Part shown: piece after piece, positions 12,631 to 25,468 of the stretch
How the letters are laid out: each line of letters begins with the position of its first letter
How positions within the stretch are numbered: position 1 is the first letter of the stretch
From: Phoebastria nigripes
Taxonomy: Eukaryota > Chordata > Aves > Procellariiformes > Diomedeidae
NCBI GenBank assembly: GCA_035582835.1
Contig: JAYKAV010002977.1
Location: forward strand, 1,995,935-2,059,934
Direction: 5' to 3'
DNA length: 64,000 bases
Made by a program: the position numbers and the translations under genes
Notes under the pieces: model-generated
What the model was told of the DNA's origin: nothing
The model's input: only the letters and a program-made list of their open reading frames with translations
The model's database searches: none

Positions 12631-14943
12631 CATTCTGCTAGGTAGCAAAACAAGAGTTTTAATTTGGTGCTTAATATTTAAAAAGAGATGGCTGTGAATC
12701 CCAACCAAAGAGGCAAATAAGTGTAGTGGTTAAAACAAATTGGAGAAAGAAAAGATATCCTGCTGGAGCTGAGTTCAAAAGTCTGGCAAGAAGAGGGGTC
12801 TTGTGATTAAGCATGACTTTGAATGTAGGTCACTTTGGAGAGCCAGGTGATTTCTGAACACAACACTGAGCAAAAGTCCTTCTGCTCTTGGTGGATTTAC
12901 AGTAGTATAACTCAGAGGAGATAAAGGCTCTAATTTTGACATTTTCCTTCTTAGTTTTTCTCCAGTGACAAGTATTGTTCCACTCCTTTTCTTTCTATCT
13001 TTTCCCCTTTTCCTTGTTCTTCCATTGTGAAAGTGATTATGCTCTGTTGTGAAGTGATTACTGATAACAAGTGATGCTCTTTGAGTAATAGGTTAGGAAT
13101 ACCTTTTCACACTCATGAATTATAAGATGGGAGGGTTATAGTANGTTGTCATTGTACCTTAACAATTTCACTTACGATGTACCAGTGAATGCTCCATATT
13201 ATTTCTAATTTTTCTCTAAAGACTGGCACAATATAGAAACGTAGTTACATTCAGAAATGCAATAATATATGTTAAAGAATTAAAAAATGTTGATTCAAGA
13301 GCTAAAAATTACATTGAAGACAGATCAGCAATTTTGCACTATGATACTAACCCATGATGTCTCTGAGAACATGAACTGAATAAGGACAGTTTGGGCAGGT
13401 AGAGAGCCGCGTATAGCTGGTTCCCTCTTGGAACCTGCAGGTGTGACTCCACTGCCTTCATTAGAGTTAATTCATGAATGCCAGGGAAAAAACTGGCTTT
13501 TACTATATAAAGGACAGTATTCGTGACTTAATGTTCTCTGTAAAGTATGTTGTTAAGCTTCTCTTTTTTACATACTGTGTTGCTGTTGCTAAATCATTTA
13601 TACTTATCTCCCTGACATATGAACACATCTTATAATTGATTTTTATGAAAGCATTTTCCATTAATTCTTTCCTTATTCTGAACAGTGAACTCTTGAATAT
13701 AACCCAATGAATGTCACCTTTTTATCATCAATGTTACTTTACTCCAGGCCAGTGAATGCCATTTTGTGTACGGGGCAGCAACTGTAAATTAGCCAGTCTT
13801 CATAGTGGAAGTGTTAGTATTTTGGTAAACAGAAGCACATATTGGTTCATTATCAGATTAGAAGGTAATTGAATGAAAGAGAGTTATTTATATGTGCTTT
13901 CTTTCTAGAGTTGAGAAAATGGAGATAGAAGAAGGAAGAGCAGTTTCTCTGATTGCAGTTTGAGGATGTTATCACAGCCACAGGGAATAAGAAATCACAG
14001 TCAAAAAGACAGTGGAATAGTTATTTTAGACAAAGACTTAGCCCTGTACAAAAAACAGTTGCATAAAGTTCTCCATTCTTGCATCATCAAGAACAAATGC
14101 TCCAGAACTGGCTTCTTTTAATCCCACGCTCATGTTTTAAAACCTGTTTCTGCTAGTCTTTTCTGGGTTTTCAGTTTACCTCCTTGTCACGCTATTCTGC
14201 TCTTGGTGCACTTAATGGTATGATTTGCATGGATTTTTCTTTACAAATAATGTTCTAATAAACATGTTCTCAATGAATTGGAGGTGTGTTTCTAATAGGA
14301 TGGAGTATTAGTCAGTATGCACATGATGGAAACTCCGCACAATAGGAGAAAAGGCTAGTTTGTTTAGTCCTCTTTCAGAGTTGTGCATCTCTCTAATACC
14401 ACCTTTCCTGTCTGAGTCAGGGTATTGTCTCTTTTGCCTGTAAACTGTAGGGTCAAGTTGAGGTAAAACTCTGATGGGATGTGAAAGAGGGCAGTTCAGC
14501 TATCTGATGGGAACTTTTGTGTACAGTATCATTTAGAGGTCATGTTTTTCACCCCATCAGATTTTCATAGGTTGCTTCATTAAAAATTGAGGTTCAACCA
14601 CATTACGAAACAGAGTGGCAGGCTTCTTGAAGCTTCTATCAATAATGTATCAGCTCATCTATTCTGATTTCTCCCAAATACTCCCTTTGTTATTTCTAGC
14701 ACAAAAGAGATGGCATCTAAATACCAAGCTCTCTAAAGTGGGAGAAAACTTCACTCATTGCCACACTTAGCTAAACAGTGTCAAACACGAAGCAACCTTT
14801 TGCTTACATAGAGCTTTTTAGCCAAAGGGGGAAGGTTTCCATTCCATGAATGCTTTTTTTTGTACCAGCCAGGATGAGCAATTTTTCAAAGCCCTCATTA
14901 ACCAACAAGAGACATAGCTGTATTCAAGGATCGCGCCAAAGCA

Positions 14944-14968
14944 CTAGTCATGTCAGTAACATGACTAG
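14944..14968. other. Perfect 10-bp inverted repeat, 5-base loop
   Basis: Bases 14944-14953 are the exact reverse complement of 14959-14968, with loop CAGTA. Such an arrangement is expected roughly once by chance in a window this size, so no function is claimed. Confidence 0.7.
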
Positions 14969-15304
14969 CACTTTCTTGGTGTTAGCTTATGCACAAAGCA
15001 CTGCGTAGTGGTCATGCTCACTGTGCCTGAGAAATTGCCAGGAGAGTGTTGTTTAGAAGGCATGGTAATCCCCTGGACTCCTTAAAGTACATGTAGAAAT
15101 ACTTCCCTGTTTTACCATTTCATTTCAGCCAGCTTAGAGGCAGGCCTGACACATGATTTCTTCTTCTTGCTGCTTTCAGGGTAATTTGCTCTGCAGAGAA
15201 AGCAAAGGCTATAAGGCCTGCCTTATGCAGGTTGTTTTAGCGTGTGCCATTGAGTGTGACTGTGCAAGGGCAGATGGAGGTCTAGGAGAATTCAGGAGAG
15301 GAAG

Positions 15305-15440
15305 AACGATCCAGTACTTAGAGCATGGCTGTCGGTCTCCAAGGTGTAGCACTGCCTACTGTGGCAGTTTTTGAGTAACCCTGGACTTTTCACTTGGCTT
15401 TGTCTGTAATGTGGGATAACAGCATTTCCTCCCTTCCATG
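15305..15440 (+). repeat. MIR-like SINE remnant
   Basis: The sequence passes through 'cagtacttagagcatggctg', 'cactgcctactgtggcag', 'gagtaaccctggacttttca' and 'ctgtaatgtgggataacagc'. The last block parallels the MIR phrase 'ctgtaaaatggggataatag'. The central part is strongly decayed. Confidence 0.45.
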
Positions 15441-16124
15441 TCCTGCTCCCCACAATCTAATGACTTGAATGGAAACAGGCAGAGGAGAAAGCACTCTTTT
15501 CTTATGGATTTTCTCTGAGAGATCTCTGCTGCAGTGCATGTCAGTGAACCTGTACATTACAACAGAGACATCTCTGTTCTACGGTCTGCATCACTCGAGA
15601 TTTGTCTCTCTTTGAGAAGTTTTTCTTTAGTGCTGGCTGGTGCGAGGACATGTAAATTTCTTTCTTTGCAAACTGTACCAGGTCCTTTCAATCTCTATCC
15701 AATGTGACTTTCTGCAGCCAGAGAGCTCTTCATCTTAATTTGTAGCAAAAGTTGGGGCAGACTTAGGAAAGAGAAAATTCTTGTCCATAGAAAAAACAAA
15801 GCAACCTCCACTAAATCCTGGGGGTGAAAGGGGAACCATCTTATACACTAAATAGCAAGTAACAATAAGAACTGTGAAGCTGTCATTTTTTAGAATTAAT
15901 AGTTCTAGCAGCCCATTTCTAAAAGTACCTGACCTAGGGGAGGTATTTATACCCCAGCTTTAGGCACCTCTCTCAGCTGGCTAAGTTAGTCAGTCACTTT
16001 ATATCTCCTCTGCAGTCAGAGGAGAGAAGTTTCTGGCTGACCCTATGGAGCAGGACTTCAGTGCCTTGATTTATTCTGTGGAGAAGCCTGTGATTATAAA
16101 GGGATAACTGAGATTATCTGACTG

Positions 16125-16215
16125 AATTATGGGCTTAAAGTCAGGTGATGTGACTCTACTGCTAGTGTCTCTGCAAGTTCATTAGGTAACTCAATGTGCT
16201 AGAATTTCCTAGGTA
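16125..16215 (+). repeat. Possible MIR-like remnant
   Basis: Blocks such as 'aagtcaggtgatgtgactct' and 'caagttcattaggtaactca' resemble decayed MIR core text (an opening 'gtcaggagacctgggttct' and 'aagtcacttaacct'). Weak; given for completeness. Confidence 0.3.
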
Positions 16216-19200
16216 TTTGCGAAGTCCCATTTTTGAACCTTCCTGTGAAATGCCTTTTTTCACGATGTGATAGCTCAGAAGACTTGATGTGAGAGATGCC
16301 TTGTGGTCACTTGTTCATCTCTTGCTGAAATACCCATTGTCTTTATAGCCATTGTTTTTACTTAGTGTCTAGTGTTATAACCAGAGGAAGGAGGAAAAAG
16401 GACCAAGTGGGCAATGGAGACTGAACTACCCATCACCGTCTCTTGAGATCCATTCTCTAATAATGGCAGAGGGGACAAAGAGGCAGGAAAACGTGTATTG
16501 CTGTTGTCTGTGATGTGCATGATCGCTATTATTTTGCTTTATGTATAAGGTCAGCTCTTTCTACAAACAGCGTGTGAACTACAAACATAACTGATAAATC
16601 TATATGGTGCTACCTGTTATTCAGCACTGATTTCTGCATGATTGGTATTAGTTGCATGGATGTTTTGGGGAAAAAATGTCATTTTGCTGTCAAGGGAGTT
16701 GTTCAGAAATAACATAGTGAATAAGCTCAGTAGTAGCACCAATAAGCAACTTTGCACCCGTGGATAGAATGTGTACATGTAGCTTGTGGTGGGACTATGA
16801 CAAATGATGATTCACCATGTAATATGTTCCTTTGCTAATAGGTCTTGCATGTATCTTATCTCACCAGTCAGAAACAAAGCACCTATTTTTATGTCCAGGG
16901 TAAATGCTTGTAGTCCAGCCTTTTCTTTCATTGCAAGAATATGTTCCTCACCTCATTTGGCTTTTTTCATCTGCATTACCATTGTCCAACTTCGTACTTC
17001 TTCTGTATGAGGTGTTTCTGAGGCTGTATGCAACCAGTCAGGGAACCCAAACGTGCACCTACAAAGATTTTTTGAAGCGGAGATGCCTGACACTTCTAAG
17101 CCTAGTTCTGAGATCAGGCAGGTGGGCACCAGGTGAACTCTCAAAGGCTGGGTAGGGCAACCACATGTATCCTTTGTTTAATTCTTTGCTGATTTTCCTT
17201 GTCTGTTTGTTTTTCCAGTTAGGTTTCCTGTCCTGCCCCTGAGCCACATAGTTTTCTTCCATATTTGTTCTGTGTCTCTTGTTTGTTTCTGCTCATTGCT
17301 TGACACTTGGTATCAGAAGGCTATTTGCCATGTATAACCTTGCAACTCTAATTTTGGAAGGTTTATTATGTTAATACAATGTTAGAATTCCAACAAGCAA
17401 GTCGGTAAAATAAACATGCCAGAAGTGCATTTTATTTTTTAAAGGAAGCAGAACTATTTTGCAAATGTTTTTAAAAATGTTTTTCAAATAATGTTCTTCT
17501 ATGGGGAGATGTGCCTAAGCTATTCTTTTACATCATTAGGAGCTTAGCTATTTGAGTAGGTGTTTTGAAAGTGAAATTGTCTGTAGGGTTGCATCTATGT
17601 TCCACTGTTAGTCTAAGGGTATCAGAGAAGTAAGGTGTTTAGGGACGGGTAACACCTTTGATCAGACCAGGTAAAGTAGCTGGGGAAAAGGGAGATAATT
17701 CCAGGCACACAGGACCTGCACACAGTCAAAATGACTGCCTTAAGTCACTCTCCAGTCTCAAATATGCTATCAGTAGAATAACAATATCAATCATGATACA
17801 TAACGATATCTTAAATTCTGAAGAGTTGGACAAACTGAAAAGAAGCTGTCAGGGAGCTCCTTAGCACTGTGTAGGTCAGTACAAGTGCACAAAAGAGCAG
17901 AGAAAAGAACATGAACTTGTTTTATAAATTTTAGACGTTTCATTACAGGATCAGGTTAGGTACTTGGTTTTAATATGTTATGTCAATCCCTAGTTAAGTG
18001 TGGGGACATTATTTGAACTATCATGTGCAGTTTAAACAGCAGTGAATTGTATCTTGATGCTCTGAAGAATTTAAAGACTAAACTACAACTAGCGTGGGAG
18101 CACAGTGAGACGGAAAGCAGTGTGAAGATGAACAGAGTTCTTGTAAACTGTGTGATCATGATGAGTTTCTTATTGCTACTTTAGGGAAGTGTTTACTTAA
18201 TTTTCCCAGTCCAGAGGTAGAAGTTTCATCATTCACTTGGGATCCCAGAGAGAAAAACATTGTGCACTTGCACTTCTCTATCCTCAAAAAACATGTCACC
18301 TAACAAGTTCACTTTTCTTAAACAGACAACAAATGCTTCTTTCCTTCAAAAGGGATTAACAATGTAATTTACAAATCTCTCCCAGCAAAAACAATATCAA
18401 ACACAATTTTTATCTGCATTGAGTCTGACAGCTTTGCAAATGAGCTTCAAGAGCCATTCAGGAGCACTGTGAATACAGATCCTGCAGATGAATCAACAGT
18501 TTGTTCCTAATGAAACAAATGCTTATCAGCACATTAATCAATCTAATCACAGGGAGAAATCATTCACTAAAGAAGTAGTTCTGTAACTTCATTTGGCCGA
18601 CTTGTGTCTGGCTGGTGCACGCCTTTGTTATAGCTTCACAGCTATTCACGCGGTATTTGAGTTGGTTAATCAAGGAAATCAATGTGAAAATTTGATATGA
18701 TTGGTTCCCCAAGGAAAAGGTGATAGAGTAGCTCTGCAGCTTTAGTCTTCTGGAGTGTTGTTTTTTACCCTCCCCCCAGGAAAAGGTTACAGAGCTGGGA
18801 GAGATGAGTCCTCTGAGATTTGCAGAGGTGTGATTCCCTGTCTCAGCTTTGACATTTATGCAGGCAAGAAATGTCCTCAGCGCCTCCTTCACGCATCAGC
18901 CTTGGGCCACACAGGGAAGGCTGTGAGCAGTTTGTGATGTTTGTTCACAGGAGGTTTAATAAGCATATAGTGTATCTAACTCTGGAATGATTACTTGCAG
19001 GATCAGGCAGGCTTGACATATAACACCCATGGTTTGACATCTCAATACGTTTTCCTGATGTCAGCACAGGAGAGGTGTGCTCCTCCTTTTGGATCGTTAT
19101 CTGCTTAGTAATGACTTGCTGTGATACTGCCAGCTAGGATATGAAGCTGCCCAGATCTTCACAGGAGCTCAGTGTGATCTCAGAAATGAACCTTTGGTGA

Positions 19201-21283
19201 TGTTCAAAAAGTTCAGTTAACTTTTTAAAAAATTATTTTGCTCTTCCCTGTGTGGAAAGTCAGCTGTGCTTCAGTGCATGTGAAGTGCGATTCTCCTTTA
19301 GTTCTAGTGCCTGGGGGTCTTTTTGAAGTAGTAGGGTCTGAGCTCTCACCAGCTTATGGCTCCAAAATCCTGGGTAGTCTCAGTATGCAGTATAGTGAGG
19401 GCTGTGAAGTGCTCAGAGGCTGTGGGTCTGTTATAGCCTGTCTGAGACAACACCTTTGGCACAGTGAGCTGGTTGAGGAAGGTTCCAGCAGTCCTCTGGA
19501 AAAGAGTTGAGGACGAGATCCACAAAGTCAGTCCTTGAAGGTCAGTGAAACCCAGTCAGTTCACAGCTGCTTTCCTCCCTGAGAATCCAGGTGACTGTAT
19601 GGATGAGTACTTATTACACCAGAACAGCCAAAAACCTTAGTACTTTTTATATTTCTACACCTGTATTAAAAATATACAGCACAATAGTCAAACACAAATG
19701 GTGGTGAAAAAAGTCTGCTGTAAAATGAGCAGTCTACGAAGTCGGTGGCCCATCTGCCGCTCACCTTGAACATCCCTTCTCTCCATCAGAGCAATCAACA
19801 CTTGGAAATTGCATCAGTTTATTTCAAGTCAGTTTAGGTAAAATAATGCAGCTTTTGTGGATATATAGTCTTACACCCATTTAATGTTAGCTACATGATT
19901 TCTGCCAGTCTGCTAGGGTGACGTGGACCTACAGTACCAAATTTGGCAGAATTAATGTAGATCCAAGTGTTGTTCCCACAAGCTGCTTTTGAACAAATTT
20001 GACACGGCAAAAGGATTTGCATTATGTGATCATGGAATTTCTGATCTGATTATAAAATAAACTTTGCTGTCTTTACAGAAATGAATTTAAATTATACAAG
20101 TCAGTATGAAATGGATAGTGTATTGAGCATGTGCTTGTAGTAGCAGTTTCAGGAAATTGCTATACTCCTAGTGGTCAAAATGGGCTGATAGAAATTCATT
20201 TAGTATGTCACCAGTTCATATGTGTGTTCTGGTATATTTTGGTGGAAGGAAGCACACATCTCTATAGGCAGCTATGGGTACAGAGGGACATCTGTACACC
20301 AGTACTTGTAAACGTCCCATCTGACCACTTGCACAGTATTATAATGTTCAACAGATGTAATGTGGTAATAGCCTCAGCCATCACGTGAGCACATACTTTA
20401 AAACCAGCAGTAGATGCAAATGCAGACATAGTATTTAAGACATCTTATCAGTTCCTGATTCAGCAAGACATGTAGTTAACTAGATGACTATGGGTTCTGT
20501 GATGGTTCTACTGACCTCAAAGAGATTCATTTCTCCAGGGCAGCAGGACTATTATATGGCATGTGCTTAGAGCCTCCCTGAATTAAGACCTAAGAAAAGG
20601 GTTTTTTTAATTTGAACAAGAGTTGGGATGTTGAAGATGATGCTACAAAAGATGAGAATTTTATCTGTAAGTTGTTCCTGGCTTTCCCTGCTCCAAAGCA
20701 TAATTTCGTTTATTATTCTAATTTATTCTTTTTAATTCAGGAAAAAAGTTCTTAACCATTCCTCAAACATAGCAATGAAAAGTATGAATAATTATTAAAA
20801 AATGAGGCAGGAGTTTAAGAAATGTGAAGAATATCTAAAATAATGATTGCAATGCTGCTCCCTCCTTTGAAGATAGAAATCTTGCAATCAAACCCAGTGA
20901 TTTTACAGAATTTTTTTTTTTTTTTTACTAGTTCCCTATATTGGAAGGACATACTGTAAAGATGCTGAAATGCAAGAAGGGAAGTTATTTTGTTTCTGAT
21001 CCTGTCTGAAAGTTGAAAAATGTAGTTGCAGCCAGTAGTATTTGCTACAGTAAAAAAACCTTGAGGAATCAGATACTGTATTTGTAAAATGGTAGTAATA
21101 AGTATGTGCTTTCATGACAATACTGGATCTATACAGAAGTCTGTCAAGGTGACCCTACAGAGACAATAAAGAAAAGTCTTTCCAGATCAGGCATCACAAA
21201 TGTATTTGAGATGTATAGACAGAAGTGGCAGTGGTGGGCCATAGCCGGCACTCCTGGTGCTAGATGTGGAAATGGTTGCACCA

Positions 21284-21450
21284 AGAGTGGGAATATTTCA
21301 CCCACAGAGAGATATCTGGTTATTAAGGCACCTCTGAATGCACTGTAAGATTGTTGAGTTATTAGATGTGGCAGATAAAACAAGTGTTTTTCTCTGATTT
21401 GCATAAATTTGTCTGTTAACATAACAGTGTGTCGATAAGAACAGTAAATA
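21284..21450 (+). repeat. Dispersed 167-bp repeat, copy A
   Basis: This segment and 28598-28764 align end to end in the same orientation with no indels. I counted 14 mismatches by hand, mostly transitions, which gives about 92% identity. Outside these limits the two loci lose clear similarity, though a few matching bases continue on the right. No terminal inverted repeat, poly-A tail or known family signature is visible. On the minus strand both copies are open from ATG for about 50 codons, but most differences change the amino acid, which argues against a conserved protein. The family is unknown to me. Confidence 0.8.
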
Positions 21451-24400
21451 AGTGCAGAAGTTTTGACTTTCCCTATCGTGCCCCAGCTGCTATCACCAAG
21501 GAGTCACTTGGATAAAGTGTTTATTCTACAGTGGGAAACAGTCCAGCCCCATCAAAGCTTTGCATGCTGTGTAGGGACTGCCTACTAAACCAACATAGAG
21601 AGTCACTAAATGTTTGAACGTTTATCTGCAAATGAAATTAACTGGATAAACCCAGAAGGATTCAGTCTAAATAATTCTCCTGAACTGAGCATAAATCCTA
21701 GGGTGATAGATTTCAGAAAAATAGATAGTATAATTTAAAAAGTGCAGAGAAAAAAAGCTCTTTTCCATTTGTACTCACAAATGTCTTGACAGTCAAGCAC
21801 ATTAATAAAACTGTACAGGACTAATTTGAAGAAACCTTTGCGCTGCCTTTGCAAATATACATAAATGTCCCTTGTACAGTTTGCAGCCTACCAAGACAGC
21901 CAGACAAGTAGCTGTGTCTTCATCCTCTGTTCAAACCTGACTGACACCATGTTACATGTCCAAGGCGAAGTGAGGATGGACAGAGCAGCTGTAGAATGGC
22001 CCTTCTCCATCAACTCACTGGGACTGAGGATTTACAACCTGTGGTAAAAGGAAATAGTGGGAAAATCTGCCATGAAACAACAAGATCTGCATGGAAGTCT
22101 TGTTCTTAAACTTCTGTCTCTGAGGAGAAACATTAGGGAATCCGGAGCAGGTCCAGAAAGGGGCTATAATACAGAAGTTTGATTTTGTCTCCCCTTTTTG
22201 GGTTGCCATCTGCTTTATCACTTACAGAATGTTAACATTCTTTAAAAATGGGCAGATGGACCTCATTCAAGTTCTGACAGTAACTCTTTGTTATTAGTAC
22301 AAATAGCTGCAGAGGTATTTAATTACCATTAGTAGTCATCAGTTTGCTGCGAGCTGGTGACATTCAGAATAGTGAGCAGGCTGCATTCTTTGTGTCCAGT
22401 GAGTTCATAGAAAGTTAAACCTACATTTGACAACAGCCTCAAGCTTAGCTACCATTAACCCCTCTTCAGTTACTGGATGATGTGTTTGAACAGTATGAAT
22501 GATTAATGAAGGTTAAATAGTCCAGTTTCTATGTTAAAACCTTTTGTTATTGGCAAAGGGCAGGGCAACAGGCAAGGTGAGCAGAAATTCAAGTGTTTGG
22601 TTTTCACCAAATAGTTCTTGGCAAATTTAAATTATTATGAGATGGTAAATTCAGGGGGAAATTAAGAGCTGGGGCCAAAGAATGTAATTCTTGCAGGTTT
22701 GGCAAAATTCAACCAATCTTGCTTATGAAATTAAACTTCTCTGCTTATCTTTTTCTCAGCAAACACTGCAAAGTATTGCAGTATGTAAAAATAACCAGCC
22801 CAGCAAAAGAACAGCATTTGTTTTTATTCTTTGTCCCTTTCTTAGATGATACAAACAGAAGGAAAGAAGACTCTTGGTAGCTGCTTTATTACCTAATCTA
22901 CCCTAATTCCTGCTCAGAATTTGGCCATCTGCAGTTTTGCAGAGGTGAGATTCACTTTTGACACCATAATATTTGCTTGTGAATCCATGGTATAATGTTT
23001 GCCAGTTCTGCGTGAGGAGACGATCCTGGAAGCCTTAGAAGTTACAGGGCAAAGGTGGGTCCAGGCTTCAGGGTTTCCTCCTTTTTGACCTCAGACAGTC
23101 CAGGATTGCCTTTATTTACCTGTGAATAAGAAGCCAAAGGCAGAGAGCAAGCAAAGGCAAAGCTATTCAGCTAACNCTCTGAGATTCAAACCGTGGTGGC
23201 CTGATTTTTTTCTTCCTTCTTGCACATTGTGAAGAAAGCTAACACAGGCCACTGACTTCTTTAACAGATGCCCTTTGCTGACAGCTTTGCAGCTTTATTG
23301 ACTACTGGAGCTTTTCAGAGCAGTAACTGACTGGTGAGCAATTCCAACAACTCATAGGAAAGAAGTGTCCTGTTCATGCTCCTTGTTTGGGGTAAGAAGG
23401 GCTACAGAGAAATCCCATCTGCAATGAAGGTTCACTTCTTATATTTTTACTTTTCAGGGAGAATTGTCCTTTGACAGGTCCAGACCGTTTCCTGTTTTTC
23501 CTTTAAATCTGCTTTAGACACTGTGTGACTATTGATAATGCTCCAGAGATCCTAGTTTCCTATCCTTGAGCAGTCTTTATGGGTGTGATTTAGAACCGGC
23601 TCTGTCTTAGCTTTTAGCCCAATGTTACGGTTTCTTTTCATTTCATCAGGCTTTACAGAGCTTTAAACCCAGATTAGCACTGCTACTTGGGGACTAGGAG
23701 AGAACTTGGAGCTCCCCTTTAATTTGAGCTGTGGTCGTTGCTCCAGTGGTGCTGCTAAGAGAGGCATGGAGAGTGCCAGAAGGAAGAGTTGTAATGTGAA
23801 TGCGCACGCAAGAAAATGTGGTAATAGGATGCTAGTACAGAAAGCACATTTAGTGTAATACACATGTATGCATTGCGTAGGAAGAAAAGGGAAAGTCATC
23901 TTACATATCTGCGTGGATCCCAGTCAAAGGTAGAGGCTCCCACAGCAGTGGTGCAGCAGCATTTTTGTACTTGGCCACAGCCACATCTTCTAACTAGGAA
24001 CTCGCTCATTCCAGCCCTTAGAATATCAGTGACCATAACAAAAATATGTCTGATCCGCACATCTCAAAGCAAAGGATCGGTCGTTGTTTATTAGAAGTAA
24101 CTATTCAGCCTTCANTAAAATGTCAATTGCCTTAAGAATTTCCATTGTAATATAATGTAATGTACACAGTCTGAAGTATGGGATCTAAAAAAAATTAAAA
24201 GGATATCTGATGTCACTGTGACTACAGCCACAGTCCAATATCATTTCAGTGACATCTCTTATCTATAGGAAAGAAAGCATATTATCCATAGGTATTTCAG
24301 CATTGATTCTTGTCTCATTTTCTGTCCAGTATCAGAGCTCCAAACAACTGACTAAAAAAATCACCAGTGACAAGACTGTGCTGGCACTGAAAGAAGATGA

Positions 24401-25468
24401 TAGTTAATTGACCACTACCCTTGTAGAGACATCACTGAGATGGGTCACAAATAGCTGCTGGGTCACTCTCATTAGGAGCAGAGTGGACACATGTTCAACC
24501 CATGCATTCCCATAAACGAGAGAGTATTAGAATTGCTTAGAAATGTTTTTTCAGTAGCTCTGGTGTGTTTGGGAAACAATTTTGTGAAAACGTCTGTGTC
24601 ATGCATGTATGCCCTCCAGATACTGTGGGTAACATCTGGACTTGCCTGAGTAATCCTTCTCACATTGTTTCCTGTTTTCCAAAGCAATTCAGTGCCTACC
24701 GCAGGTAGAGCACTAATTATTAGTTAGGAGACGATTAGAAAGGCACAGCTGTGCCTGATGTAACTCCCATACTCCTGCTGTAGCAGTGCATACAGGCCTA
24801 AGGCAGCCTTTCTGCCTTAATGAAATGTCCAACCCCAGGGTATATGCCTCAGAGTCAAACGGGACCTGAATTAACTTTTGCCGAAGTGAGGGCTGACATG
24901 CAATCACTCCACTTGACTTCTGGAGACCTTCCTCTGCGGGTTGTTCTGCTTCGTCATGTAACTCTTGTGCTTCTTGTTTCCTAAGATACCTGCTGCGTGG
25001 GAGCAGACACTGTGAGTCAGACCGGCCCTGCGTTAGATAGGTACCATGTCTAACGAACAATTTAAGAAGTCAGAGCGTTTAGAAGCAAATGGGCATCTGA
25101 GTTTTCTGAAATCCTGATTTGTTAAACCCTATTCTTGAGCTGTTGTGGTAGAAGGTGTGTCGAAGTGCTGGCACGTGCGATGGAGTGTGTGCGTGGATTA
25201 CCTGGTGGTCACTCCAGAGGAGGAGCTGTGGGGCTGGAGCGAGGGAGGTATTTCCTAGCAGGCTCCTTTCCCTGTGGTGCTTCTTTAAGAGGACATATCT
25301 GAGATGCGGCTTGGCATGATGGGGAGAACCTGCTCTGACATCCAGGGCCCTACAGAGGCAGTGGCTGTCTTGCTGTATCCTGAGATATGGCTGCTGTGAA
25401 ATGGAGGTCAGTGTCACTGTGAGCATAAAATATGGCAGGTCTGTTCATAATGGCACTCTTGCCCCAGG

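Larger units (their letters stand above)
1..25468. other. Non-coding background, left part
   Basis: This stretch is AT-rich, with frequent stops in all frames. The longest open frame (143 codons, 1505-1936 plus) resembles no known protein and overlaps an old repeat remnant. I see no convincing exon chain, CpG-island-like promoter or RNA gene. Supported contents are old SINE-like remnants, short low-complexity runs, hairpins and one copy of a dispersed 167-bp repeat, each listed separately. Single N calls occur at 8186, 13144, 23176 and 24115. The rest could be intron or intergenic DNA; the sequence alone cannot decide. Confidence 0.7.

Noticed and set aside
14944..14968. Perfect 10-bp inverted repeat considered as a regulatory hairpin
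   Set aside because: Expected about once by chance in a window of this size, with no supporting context; kept only as a feature.
21144..21422. Minus-strand frame shared in part by both 167-bp repeat copies, considered as a duplicated small gene
   Set aside because: Most differences between copies change the amino acid, so there is no sign of selection on a protein.
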